A DNA stretch of 14,512 nt from Pontiellaceae bacterium. Lineage in GTDB: Bacteria > Verrucomicrobiota > Kiritimatiellia > Kiritimatiellales > Tichowtungiaceae. The translations under genes and the position numbers were made by a program. Location: the NCBI GenBank assembly GCA_025457785.1, contig JALOTS010000018.1:1-14512 (forward strand), in the 5' to 3' direction. The stretch's first letter is position 1, and the number at the start of each line of letters is the position of its first letter. The notes under the pieces are model-generated. The model saw only the letters and a program-made list of their open reading frames with translations. It was not told where the DNA came from and made no database searches. This document shows positions 1-7,578 of the stretch, one piece after another.

Positions 1-1
1 A

Positions 2-367
2 ACAAATATCGGCCCCGCGATACAAAAGCGGATTATTGCCGATCTGAAGGGGGTTATGGTTGAAACACAGGCCCTGCTTAAAGAAAAACACCCGCAATTA
101 ACCGATGCCGAAATCCTTTCTATTCTGGAAATCATGCAGGTCGAGGTGCAGGAACAGTACATGCAGCGCATTACAGATCAGGTCAGCATGATGTTTAACG
201 ACATCAACGCAACCTTCGGGGATCTCCGGAAAACCGGGACGTATGCCGCGTTGGAAAAAATGGATACCGCCGATCTGGAAAGAATGCTTTTAACGACATC
301 CCTCGAATTGCTGATTTATGAAATTGATCCGAAAAAAGGAGCTGAATTGAAAGGAGGTCAACAATGA
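2..367 (+). CDS. 3' part of an unknown gene, probable paralogue of the next gene (5' end outside window)
   Basis: The frame is open from the first bases of the window to a TGA at 365-367, so about 121 C-terminal residues are present. An ATG at 56 exists, but the purine run before it (AAGGGGG) is only 2 nt away, and the upstream codons continue the same helix-rich, charged composition (NIGPAIQKRIIADLKGV), so I treat this as a truncated gene and not a start. The visible part is predicted mostly alpha-helical, with acidic and amphipathic segments and no membrane segment or recognised catalytic motif. Its stop overlaps the start of the next gene (ATGA), which implies translational coupling. It aligns by eye with residues ~120-225 of that neighbour: PAIQK....DL against PVFQK....DL, then a shared LTD and similarly spaced helices. 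I do not recognise a family and assign no function. Confidence 0.75.
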   Translation, partial: TNIGPAIQKRIIADLKGVMVETQALLKEKHPQLTDAEILSILEIMQVEVQEQYMQRITDQVSMMFNDINATFGDLRKTGTYAALEKMDTADLERMLLTTSLELLIYEIDPKKGAELKGGQQ

Positions 368-1047
368 GCGCTTTATTAAACATGGTTGAATCTGAAAAAA
401 AGAGCATTGAAAAAAATCTCAGAATTTCAATGATAATTTCCGCAGCGCTGGTGATTCTGGTCGTGGCGGAAACGGCGTTTATCAGTTATACATTTCACAC
501 GAAACTGACACCGGAAAACGTTGCCGTCATGGCCCTTGATGCGGTATCGGGTCAGATTCCCGCACTCAACAGCCAATTGCTGCTCGGCGCGGAGCAGAAT
601 GCGCCCATACTGGCCGATCAGTTTGTTGCCTATGCGATCGACACGATTCGGAGCTTACAGCCCATGATGTATGACAATTTAAACGTTCTGACAGATCAGT
701 TGATGTCAGAAGTTAAGTTGCGGTGCGCCCCTGTGTTCCAGAAGACCCTGCTTGATCTGTATGCGGATATAGAAAAAAACAGAGAAAAGCTGACGGATCG
801 GCAATTCGTGAAGGAGGCAATCGGCAATTTACTGGATCTCTGGCAGGAAGAGTTTCAAAAGCAGCTTGATGAAGGATTTAATCCTGCCGTGAATTATATG
901 AATGACGAAATGTCCATTTTGCTGGCCATCCCCGATCAGGAATTAACGAAAAAGAACGCGGCGGAACGGCAGTTGCTGGCCTGTTCACACATTCTCATCC
1001 AGCGGCTGGCGCCGGAATATGAATCCATCTCAGCGGAGAAAAATTAA
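364..1047 (+). CDS. unknown single-pass membrane protein with helical extracytoplasmic domain
   Basis: A 227-residue protein starts at ATG 364 behind a near-perfect ribosome binding site (AAGGAGGT at 351-358, 5 nt spacer). The first 20 residues are charged and presumably cytoplasmic. Residues ~21-43 (ISMIISAALVILVVAETAFI) form one transmembrane helix. The remaining ~180 residues look fully helical, with no cysteine-rich, catalytic or repeat motif that I recognise. By the positive-inside rule (KK..EK..R before the helix) the large domain should face the periplasm. The gene overlaps its upstream neighbour by 4 nt, and their C-terminal halves appear to be paralogous, so the two products may form a membrane-anchored pair or hetero-oligomer. 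That is inference. A strong intrinsic terminator lies 24 nt after the stop, so this is the last gene of its operon. It may be lineage-specific. Confidence 0.8.
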   Translation: MSALLNMVESEKKSIEKNLRISMIISAALVILVVAETAFISYTFHTKLTPENVAVMALDAVSGQIPALNSQLLLGAEQNAPILADQFVAYAIDTIRSLQPMMYDNLNVLTDQLMSEVKLRCAPVFQKTLLDLYADIEKNREKLTDRQFVKEAIGNLLDLWQEEFQKQLDEGFNPAVNYMNDEMSILLAIPDQELTKKNAAERQLLACSHILIQRLAPEYESISAEKN

Positions 1048-1071
1048 GAAAACAAAGGGCGGCAGATACCG

Positions 1072-1106
1072 TCAGAACCTCCCTCGGGAGGTTCTGATTT
1101 TTTTTT
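1072..1106 (+). terminator. strong rho-independent terminator
   Basis: An 11-bp perfect stem (TCAGAACCTCC at 1072-1082, GGAGGTTCTGA at 1087-1097) encloses a CTCG tetraloop and is followed directly by nine T residues (1098-1106). It closes the plus-strand operon that ends at 1047. Confidence 0.95.
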
Positions 1107-1251
1107 GCGAATCATCCGCGTTTTATAAATGCCTCAGCCGTAATCGCAGCCTCCCTTCGGGAACCGGGCGGAACGAGAGAGGCTCTATTGTTGCGGGGCG
1201 GCGACCAAAGAAAACGGCAAGTCGCCCTGCAGGTTTTAAAAAAAATGACGT
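1107..1251. other. intergenic region with hairpins, no gene seen
   Basis: This gap lies between the terminator and the stop of the minus-strand small gene. It holds an imperfect hairpin, AGCCTC 1148-1153 pairing with GAGGCT 1179-1184 around an inner CC-TTC-GG. A second stem is GGCGAC 1200-1205 with GTCGCC 1221-1226, loop of 15. A 17-nt segment (1147-1163) recurs in inverted orientation at 14003-14019. I see no open frame with a plausible start and no convincing terminator for the small gene arriving from the right. Confidence 0.5.
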
Positions 1252-1377
1252 TTAGTTTGCACCTGCGGCTTTATTTTTTCCCTTCTCTTTTTTTGCCTGT
1301 CGCTTTTCTTTCAGGCTGAGTTTGGGTTCTTTCATCTTTTCCCGGTGTCCGATGTCTTTTTTTCCTTTTTCGCCCAT
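1252..1377 (-). CDS. small lysine-rich protein (41 residues)
   Basis: Reading the minus strand, an ATG at 1377 is preceded by GGAGG with a 7-nt spacer, and the frame ends at TAA (1252-1254). The product starts MGEKGKKDIGHREKMKEPKL and continues LSLKEKRQAKKEKGKNKAAG to a final AN. About 40% of its residues are Lys or Arg, with many Glu, and it has no hydrophobic core, so it is probably disordered or a charged helix and may bind nucleic acid or ribosomes (inference). An in-frame ATG two codons upstream (1383) sits only 1 nt from the Shine-Dalgarno, which favours 1377. Small proteins of this flavour ('KGKK...KPK.SLKEKR..KK') occur in several bacterial phyla as uncharacterised genes; that is from memory. 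It is co-directional with recJ, 158 nt downstream of it. Confidence 0.65.
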   Translation of the reverse strand: MGEKGKKDIGHREKMKEPKLSLKEKRQAKKEKGKNKAAGAN

Positions 1378-1383
1378 GGTCAT

Positions 1384-1535
1384 TCCTCCGTTTTTTTATT
1401 TCTGACCTTCAAAAGGTCTGCTGCACGGTTCTTTTTTAGCAGATTCACTCCCGATTCAGCAAGCCCGGCGGCAATGAAGATTTTCCAGCCGCTGATACGA
1501 TACCCGCATCGCATTTGTTTCCCGGCTTTATATCC
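1384..1535. other. gap between recJ and the small lysine-rich gene
   Basis: It contains the Shine-Dalgarno of the small gene (GGAGGA on the minus strand, 1384-1389) and a short hairpin (GACCTT/AAGGTC with a 3-nt loop, about 1402-1416). I see no U-tract terminator for recJ and only a weak minus-strand promoter candidate (TTGCTG, 17-nt spacer, CTAAAA), which I do not call. Confidence 0.4.
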
Positions 1536-3248
1536 TCATAACGGGCTGTGCGCAGGACGCAGGTCACGGAGATTGAGCTGAATGGTCGTGCGTCCGTTCC
1601 AGTCGTTTTCCTGAAGCGTAAACGCCAGATCAACCGGTCCGGAAGGCAGTTTTTCCGCCAGATTAAAGCCAATCGCTTCGCGCCGGACTGCGCCGTCCGA
1701 GAGCGCCAGTTTCAGATGCTTTTCTTTTAAAATCCGGCTGTCCGCCACATTCACCCCGAAAACGGCCCAGACCGGTTCCGGATTGTCCTGCCCGAAGGGA
1801 CCGGCACGCCTGATGCCGTTCATCAGCAATTCATCTGCATCCGCCAGGGTAATCACACGGTCAATTTCAAGGACCGGCTGAAGGTCGCGGTTCCGAATCT
1901 GTCCGGCGACCGCCTCGTTAAAGAGGGCTTTAAAGGCATCCAGATCCGGTTCCTCGATATCCAGTCCGGCGGCCATTGCGTGCCCGCCGAACCGCGTTAA
2001 AAGTCCTGCGCAGGCTTCCAGCCCGTCGAGAATGTTGCAGGTGTCAATACTGCGGCAGGAGCCGCGTCCGGTCTGTCCGTCCATTCCGATCACCGCGACC
2101 GGACGTCCGTACCGCGCAACCAGCCGGGAAGCGACAATGCCGATCACGCCGGTATGCCACCCTTCGCGGGCGATCACAAGTCCGAAGTTTTTCGTTCCAT
2201 CAAAGTAGGAATCAATTTCCTCGATCGCCTCACGAACCATTTCTTTTTCAATGGCCTGCCGCTCGCGGTTCGCCTGATCCAGCAGTTGCGCCAATTCATC
2301 GGCACGGGCGGGAAGATCGGTCAACAGCAGTTCCAGCGCGGCATCGGGATGTCCGATCCGCCCGGCAGCATTGATACGCGGGCCGAAAGCAAACCCGGCG
2401 TGATGTGTTTCGATTGCGCCGGTGATTCCGGCCAGTTTTTTAAGCGCGTTCCAGCCCGCCCGGCAGGAATTTTCCAAGGATTGGAAACCGGCCCGGACCA
2501 GCGCCCGGTTTTCACCGAGCAGCGGCACCAGATCGGCGACGGTAGCGACCGCGACAAAATCAAGATATTTTTTAAGATCCACCGAAGCGGAGGCCAGGCA
2601 GCCGTTGTCGCGTCCGGTTTTTATAAGCGCGTGGCACAGCTTAAACGCAACACCTGCTCCCGCCAGAATGCGCGCCGGATGGCCTTCGACACATTTCGGA
2701 TTTACGACTGCGGCGGCAGGCGCAATCTGCCCGCCGGGCTCATGGTGGTCGGTAATCACCACATCAACTCCGGCGGCGCCGGCCTTTTCGACCGCTTCGA
2801 CGGAACCTGTCCCGCAATCGACCGTGACAATCAATGAGGGATGGTGTTCTGTGATACAGGCGGTCAGGGCATCGGCGGAAAGACCGTAGCCGTCGTCGAA
2901 GCGGCTTGGAATAACAGCGGAAACGTCGCCGCCGAGTTCACGCAGAACGCGCACGAGCAGGGCCGTACTGCAAACCCCGTCCACATCGTAGTCGCCGAAG
3001 ACCGTTATTTTTTCATCGCCGGAAAGTGCACGGCGGATGCGCACAACGGCTTTGTCCATGTCGGGCAGTTCAAACGGATCGCGCAGCGTTGAAAGCGCGG
3101 GGTTCAAAAACAGCCCGGCCTCCTCAACGGTTTTGCAGCCGCGCTGAACCAGCAATGCCGCCAGCGGCTTCGGCAGGTTTTCCATTTCCCGGAAAAACCG
3201 CCCCGCCAAAACCTCGTCACAGGGTTTGAATTTCCACAGTTTTGACAT
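1536..3248 (-). CDS. recJ: single-stranded-DNA-specific exonuclease RecJ
   Basis: RecJ is the 5'-3' single-strand exonuclease of recombination and mismatch or base-excision repair. It is a DHH-family, metal-dependent phosphoesterase. At 570 residues this copy has the usual length. Visible motifs: GDYDVDG (85-91, motif I), DCG (144-146), TDHHEP (166-171, the DHH motif), VVNPK (181-185), GAGVAFKL, the VADLVPLLGENR segment, FGPRINAAGR, then the DHHA1 region with WHTGVIGIVASRL and FGGHAMAAG, and a C-terminal OB-fold-like region. The N-terminus (KLWKFKPCDEV...LLVQRG..TVEEAGLFLNP) matches the family, which supports the ATG at 3248. No Shine-Dalgarno is visible, and only 8 nt separate this start from the upstream terminator, so its expression is a puzzle. 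Weak TATAAA at 3312-3317 (over the secDF stop) is a possible -10. All metal-binding motifs look intact. Confidence 0.97.
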   Translation of the reverse strand: MSKLWKFKPCDEVLAGRFFREMENLPKPLAALLVQRGCKTVEEAGLFLNPALSTLRDPFELPDMDKAVVRIRRALSGDEKITVFGDYDVDGVCSTALLVRVLRELGGDVSAVIPSRFDDGYGLSADALTACITEHHPSLIVTVDCGTGSVEAVEKAGAAGVDVVITDHHEPGGQIAPAAAVVNPKCVEGHPARILAGAGVAFKLCHALIKTGRDNGCLASASVDLKKYLDFVAVATVADLVPLLGENRALVRAGFQSLENSCRAGWNALKKLAGITGAIETHHAGFAFGPRINAAGRIGHPDAALELLLTDLPARADELAQLLDQANRERQAIEKEMVREAIEEIDSYFDGTKNFGLVIAREGWHTGVIGIVASRLVARYGRPVAVIGMDGQTGRGSCRSIDTCNILDGLEACAGLLTRFGGHAMAAGLDIEEPDLDAFKALFNEAVAGQIRNRDLQPVLEIDRVITLADADELLMNGIRRAGPFGQDNPEPVWAVFGVNVADSRILKEKHLKLALSDGAVRREAIGFNLAEKLPSGPVDLAFTLQENDWNGRTTIQLNLRDLRPAHSPL

Positions 3249-3255
3249 GGTTCAA

Positions 3256-3285
3256 CAAAAAAGCGCCCCGAAGGTTCGAGGCGCT
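3256..3285 (-). terminator. intrinsic terminator after secDF, abutting recJ
   Basis: On the minus strand AGCGCCTCGAA (plus 3275-3285) pairs with TTCGGGGCGCT (plus 3262-3272), 11 bp with one U-G wobble across a tight CC centre (a wider loop is likely in practice). A run of T follows (plus 3257-3262 are A). It lies 28 nt after the secDF stop and ends 8 nt before the recJ ATG. Confidence 0.85.
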
Positions 3286-3312
3286 GTTTCTCCGCACCGG
3301 ATACCCGGCACT

Positions 3313-5826
3313 TTATACTTGAATTTCTTTCTCTTTATGGAAGAGCAGCGCCACAGGTGTAGCAATGAAGATCGATGAATAGGTTCCCACCATAATTCCA
3401 ATAAAGAGCGTCAGAGCAAAATCATTGATGGCCCCGCCGCCGAAAAGCAGCAGCATGATGACGGTCAGAAGAGTCGTCAGCGAAGTCAAAGTCGTACGGG
3501 AAAGCGTCTGGTTAATGCTGAGGTTGGAAATAACCACATAGGAATCTTCCTTACTGTGCATCAGCTTAATGTTTTCGCGAATCCGGTCAAATACCACAAT
3601 GGTATCGTTAACGGAATACCCGACAATCGTCAGCAGCGCCGCGACGGTTGTCAGGTTGAGCTGACGGCCCATCAGACAGAAGAGACCGATAGTGATCAGA
3701 ACATCGTGGAAAATGGCGATAATCGCGCCGAGCGCAAAACCGAACTCGAAACGGACCGCGATGTAGATGGTAATGCCGATCATGGCCAGCAGCAGCGACA
3801 TGACCCCTTTCCGCTTCAGCTCTTCGCCGATCTGCGGGCCGACTGTGTCATTGGCAATGTCCTTATACCCCTGCGCTGCAAACGCCGCCTTGATTACGTC
3901 CGCCGCCTTGGGACCGTTTTCATAGCCGACCTTTATCTCAAGAGTTTCACCGGCAACCGCATCCTCCGCAGCGATCAGCTCTTTGTGATACTGAATCGAG
4001 GCGTCCTTAATGCCCGCCTGTGTCAGCACGGCGCGCACCGCATCAACCGGCTGTTTCTGTTCGAAAGCGAAGGTGATCGCCGAACCGCCGGTGAAGTCCA
4101 CTCCGAAGTTGGCCGCCCCTTTGACCATAAAAAATATCCAGCTTCCGATGATGACCGCCAAAGAAACACCAATGCAGATCTGTCGTTTACCCATGAAATC
4201 GATCTTCGTTTGACCGAAGAATGAGACCATTTTCATGGTTTGGAGCTTCATTTTTTCGGCCATGGTTTCGAGCAGCAGGCGGGTGAAAACCAGCGCCATC
4301 AGCATACTGACGAGAATCCCGGCAGTCAGGGTGACCGCAAACCCTCGGATAGCGCCCGAGCCCTGCCAGAAGAGAATGACGGCCGTCAGAAGAGTCGTGA
4401 TATTGGAGTCAAAGATGGTGCTGAAGGCTTTGTCATAACCCGCCGTGATGGCGCCCGCGAGACGTTTTCCCGCCCTCAGTTCTTCACGGATACGTTCATA
4501 AATCAGCACGTTGGCATCCACCGCCATCCCGATGGTGAGCACGATCCCGGCGATGCCGGGCAGTGTCATCACAGGCAGTCCGGCAGAGGCACCGGAACCA
4601 ATGGAGAAGAGACCGAGAATCCCGGAAGAGAACCACATCCCGAACGGCAGCAGAATCATCAGCAACACGAGCGAAATATCGGCGATGGCGCCGGCGAGCA
4701 GATAATAGCCTCCCATGAAAGCAAAGACCGCAATACCGCCGTAAATACAGGCGCGCAGCCCGCTGCTGACGGAGTCTTTCCCGAGCGACGGATCCACGGT
4801 ACGCTCCTCAATGATTTTCACCGGAATCGGAAGCGATCCGGCGCGAAGCACATTGACGATCTTGGTGCATTCATCCACCGTGAACCGCCCGGTGATCTGG
4901 GCGCTTCCGCCGTAAATGGCATCCTGAATCGTCGGCGCGGAATAAAGCGTTCCGTCGAGAATGATGGCCAGACGGCGTCCGGTATTACTCATATTGCTTT
5001 CACCGCGCGGGGCATAGGCGGCCGTGACTTTTCCAAAGCGCTCCGCTCCGGCCTTGTTAAAGGTGAGTCCAATGTACGGACGGTTGAACTGATCGTATTG
5101 AACCTGGGCATCTTTGAGCGCAGAGCCGGTCAACTGTTTCCGGATCTCAATAAAAGCGGGTCTGTAAACCGTAGAGCCGTCGGCCAGTAATTCTTTTTCC
5201 AGCATGAACTCCGCCCCGCGTTTGGCGCCGAACCGTTTCAGTTCATCCCGGAAGGCCCAGTCCATTTTTTCGTCCGGAACCGCTTTGCGGTCGCGCACAA
5301 AATAGGACTCATTATCAACCCGTCTGGGGCTGAACCCGGGAGGGGTTTGCCCTGTTGCAAACAACTCGTTCACCCACGCATCGCTTTCGGTATGAACCAG
5401 CCGGAATTCAAGAAAGGCCACGCTTTGAATAGAACTTTTCGCTTCCGCCCGCTTGACGGCATCCACTCCGGGCAGCCGGATTACAATGCGGTCTTCAAGC
5501 AACGGATAAATTTCAGGCTCGGCAATCCCTAAGCCGTCCACACGGCCGCGAATAACTTCAAGCGCGACATCGCGGGCTTTTTTAACCGACCGCTGAACCT
5601 CCGACTCCAGCGCGGAGCCTTCCAGTTTTTCGTCCGCTTCAAGCGCCTGTTTCCGGGCTTCATTCCGATCAACTTCAACGGTAAAGCTCGTTCCGCCTTT
5701 CAGGTCGAGCCCCAGTTTCACTTTTTGATCAAACGGAGTCACCAAAGCCAAAGACCAGACGGTCAACCCGGCCAGCAACCCCCACTTCCACATATCATTT
5801 TTATTCATAGCTGATTTTTCAGTCAT
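3313..5826 (-). CDS. secDF: fused protein translocase subunit SecDF
   Basis: SecDF uses the proton-motive force to assist Sec-dependent export from the periplasmic side of the inner membrane. This 837-residue protein is a natural SecD-SecF fusion. The SecD half has TM1 at ~13-30, the GLDLKGG motif (39-45), RVDGLGIAEPEI (95-106), a periplasmic P1 region to ~350, then five TM helices including GMAVDANVLIYERIREE (433-449). The SecF half starts ~545 with a TM at 550-569, FGVDFTGG (574-581), VGPQIGEEL (662-670), RFEFGFALGAIIAIFHD (692-708) and GYSVNDTIVVFDRIREN (736-752). The conserved Asp and Arg residues of the proton path are present in both halves. The ATG at 5826 has GGAG 8 nt upstream; the internal ATG at codon 7 has none. 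It follows yajC by 24 nt as the second gene of the operon, and a terminator follows it. Confidence 0.97.
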   Translation of the reverse strand: MTEKSAMNKNDMWKWGLLAGLTVWSLALVTPFDQKVKLGLDLKGGTSFTVEVDRNEARKQALEADEKLEGSALESEVQRSVKKARDVALEVIRGRVDGLGIAEPEIYPLLEDRIVIRLPGVDAVKRAEAKSSIQSVAFLEFRLVHTESDAWVNELFATGQTPPGFSPRRVDNESYFVRDRKAVPDEKMDWAFRDELKRFGAKRGAEFMLEKELLADGSTVYRPAFIEIRKQLTGSALKDAQVQYDQFNRPYIGLTFNKAGAERFGKVTAAYAPRGESNMSNTGRRLAIILDGTLYSAPTIQDAIYGGSAQITGRFTVDECTKIVNVLRAGSLPIPVKIIEERTVDPSLGKDSVSSGLRACIYGGIAVFAFMGGYYLLAGAIADISLVLLMILLPFGMWFSSGILGLFSIGSGASAGLPVMTLPGIAGIVLTIGMAVDANVLIYERIREELRAGKRLAGAITAGYDKAFSTIFDSNITTLLTAVILFWQGSGAIRGFAVTLTAGILVSMLMALVFTRLLLETMAEKMKLQTMKMVSFFGQTKIDFMGKRQICIGVSLAVIIGSWIFFMVKGAANFGVDFTGGSAITFAFEQKQPVDAVRAVLTQAGIKDASIQYHKELIAAEDAVAGETLEIKVGYENGPKAADVIKAAFAAQGYKDIANDTVGPQIGEELKRKGVMSLLLAMIGITIYIAVRFEFGFALGAIIAIFHDVLITIGLFCLMGRQLNLTTVAALLTIVGYSVNDTIVVFDRIRENIKLMHSKEDSYVVISNLSINQTLSRTTLTSLTTLLTVIMLLLFGGGAINDFALTLFIGIMVGTYSSIFIATPVALLFHKEKEIQV

Positions 5827-5850
5827 AACAGATTCTCCAGCAGATTACGC

Positions 5851-6195
5851 CTATATGTCCGAAGGAAGATCGTCCTTCTCTTCTATCACCTGTGCCACGG
5901 CTCTCTTGATTACTTCAATCTTTGTTTTCTCGGCAATCAGCACAAGCAGTGTTTTTTCCTTCACCGCCGCCACCTCACCGATGATTCCGCTGGTGAGCAG
6001 CACGCGCTGACCGCTCTTCACAGATTCAATCAATGCTTTGCGCTCTTTTTCGCGCCGGCGCTGCGGACGGATCATAGCAACATAAAAAATGAGAATACAA
6101 AAGGCCATCATCCCATAAAATTGCAGGGGTGATGCCTGCCCTGCCTGACCGTCTGAGCCCGCAGCCGGCGCCATGGCAATTGTCTGTGAAAACAT
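5851..6195 (-). CDS. yajC: preprotein translocase accessory subunit YajC
   Basis: YajC is a small single-pass inner-membrane protein that co-purifies with SecDF and the SecYEG holotranslocon. The 114 residues show a short N-terminal Ala/Gly-rich segment, one TM helix (~26-43, FYGMMAFCILIFYVAMI), then the family hallmark RPQRRREKER (43-52), a LIESVKSGQRVLLTSGIIGEV segment (SH3-like, in the form 'L..GD.VVT.GGI.G.V') and a charged tail. I start it at ATG 6195, preceded by GGGAGAG about 6 nt away. The frame stays open further upstream, but that extension would run through the promoter and is not YajC-like. The order yajC-secDF with a 24-nt gap is the common operon arrangement. Confidence 0.95.
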   Translation of the reverse strand: MFSQTIAMAPAAGSDGQAGQASPLQFYGMMAFCILIFYVAMIRPQRRREKERKALIESVKSGQRVLLTSGIIGEVAAVKEKTLLVLIAEKTKIEVIKRAVAQVIEEKDDLPSDI

Positions 6196-6236
6196 ATTTT
6201 TCTCTCCCTGATTTTCTAAAAAACACGAAAGCGGAG

Positions 6237-6265
6237 ATGCTAGAGGCCGCTTCTGTCCTTGGCAA
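6237..6265 (-). promoter_or_regulatory. putative sigma70-type promoter of yajC-secDF
   Basis: On the minus strand, TTGCCA (plus 6260-6265; 5 of 6 match to the -35 consensus) and TAGCAT (plus 6237-6242; 4 of 6 match to -10) are separated by exactly 17 nt. Transcription would start near 6230, giving a 5' UTR of about 35 nt that includes the yajC ribosome binding site. It lies in the 162-nt gap between the LptF/G-family gene and yajC, so yajC-secDF can be transcribed independently of the gene before it. Confidence 0.55.
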
Positions 6266-6357
6266 GCTCGAATCAGACCATTTCCCCATTCGATTACAAT
6301 GCCGCCGGAACAGGTTCTTTCGTCCTCCCCCGGTCCGTCCGGTTTCATCCGGCTTTT

Positions 6358-7458
6358 CTACCTCAGCCGGAGAATAAACAACGGACTGATCGCGCCGAAA
6401 ACGATTACCGTCAGCCACCCGCCGAGAAGAGGGGAAATAACCTCGTTTTTCCCAAGCGCCTGAGCGGAAAGCTGCAGGATATAAAATGCGAAAAAAAGAA
6501 ACATGGCCGCCATGATGCCGGCGAAGGCGCCGCGCCGTCCGGTATGCGCGCCGACCGGTATGCCGATCAGGGTGACAATCAGGCAGGTAAAGGGAGCGGC
6601 AAGCCGGCTGTGCATATCCACCAGCATCCGGGTCCGGATTTCTTCGGAAATATTTTTTTTCGAGCGGAGATAACGGCGTATTTCGCGGGCGGACAGGTTT
6701 TGAAGGTCTTTGACCCCCCCTCCAACTTTGATTTCCCCGATAAACGTCTGCGGAGTTTCGCGCAAATCCCGCATCTCTTTCTGAAGAATCATTTCCGCCG
6801 GGCCGAATTTATCTCCGTTTTCCTTGTAGGCCTGAGTCGTCAGATCAGTAAACCACCAGCGTCCGTCGAGCCAGAGCGCCTTTTCCGCCTGATATTTAAC
6901 GGTGCCCGAACCGTCCTCCCGCTGTTCGATCATTTCCACGTTATACATGGAATAATCGCGTGTATCGAATCTTTGTATATTCCAGATGTTGTTCCGGTTT
7001 TTCAACGCCAGGTTCCGGGCAAAAAACACTTCGTCATCCCGGCCCGATTTGTGATAGTCGAGAAACTTTTCAGCGTGATAACCGGAGTCGGGAGCAATCG
7101 TTTCATTAATGTAAGCGATAAACAGCGTTGCGCAGAGCCCGACCGAAATGAATGGCATCACAATGCGGAAAATACTGACCCCGCCGGCGCGCATGGCGGT
7201 AATTTCACTGTGGCGCGTCAGATTTGAAAGGCTGTAAAGCATGGAAAGCAGCAGACAGACCGGCATCAGGTGAACCAGGTTCGGCGGCAGAAACAGGCTG
7301 TAGTATTTCACGATACCAAGCAGACTGATATTGTTTTCATAGAACTCGTTGAAGTTTTCCAGCATGTCGCTGATGATAAAAATCAGACAGAATCCGATCA
7401 GACAGTAAAACAGCGGAAAGAGCAGGCTTTTCAATAGATATTTGGTCAGAATTTTCAT
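6358..7458 (-). CDS. LptF/LptG-family permease (YjgP/YjgQ) of the LPS export system
   Basis: LptF and LptG are the membrane subunits of the LptB2FG ABC transporter, which extracts lipopolysaccharide from the inner membrane and passes it to LptC/A. The 366-residue length and topology fit: three TM helices at the N-terminus (~9-33, ~50-78, ~98-118), a periplasmic beta-jellyroll region (~120-280), and three C-terminal helices (~290-310, 314-334, 341-364). Family-typical segments are the N-terminal ILTKYLLKSLLFP, LLSMLYSLSNLTRHSEITAMRAGGVS (the conserved cytoplasmic coupling region with E..A.RA.G.S) and the C-terminal SRLAAPFTCLIVTLIGIPVG. I cannot separate LptF from LptG by eye, so no symbol is given, and only one such gene is present here. 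No strong Shine-Dalgarno is visible; AGGG lies 13 nt before the ATG at 7458. It is co-directional with yajC-secDF, which has its own promoter. Confidence 0.93.
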   Translation of the reverse strand: MKILTKYLLKSLLFPLFYCLIGFCLIFIISDMLENFNEFYENNISLLGIVKYYSLFLPPNLVHLMPVCLLLSMLYSLSNLTRHSEITAMRAGGVSIFRIVMPFISVGLCATLFIAYINETIAPDSGYHAEKFLDYHKSGRDDEVFFARNLALKNRNNIWNIQRFDTRDYSMYNVEMIEQREDGSGTVKYQAEKALWLDGRWWFTDLTTQAYKENGDKFGPAEMILQKEMRDLRETPQTFIGEIKVGGGVKDLQNLSAREIRRYLRSKKNISEEIRTRMLVDMHSRLAAPFTCLIVTLIGIPVGAHTGRRGAFAGIMAAMFLFFAFYILQLSAQALGKNEVISPLLGGWLTVIVFGAISPLFILRLR

Positions 7459-7578
7459 AAATCGGACGTTACCCTAGCGGGTTCGCCATTCTCCCGCAAG
7501 ATTGGAAGCAGAACCGAATTGAAATCCACTCCGCATTCAAAACCCGCAATCGCCCCGCAACCCGCTTCCGGGAATTAT

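Noticed and set aside
1019..1255. 78-codon plus-strand open frame after the membrane protein gene
   Set aside because: It overlaps the previous gene's end and reads straight through a strong terminator; the translation is low-complexity and Arg-rich with no RBS.
4240..5190. 316-codon plus-strand open frame
   Set aside because: It lies antisense to the unambiguous secDF gene; its composition is the shadow of that gene, with no RBS or recognisable motif.
5851..6348. 165-residue version of YajC
   Set aside because: The extra N-terminus is not YajC-like and would place the start upstream of the putative promoter; ATG 6195 has a good RBS.
6259..7227. 322-codon plus-strand open frame
   Set aside because: Antisense to the LptF/LptG-family gene, whose six-TM topology and motifs are clear; no independent evidence for coding.
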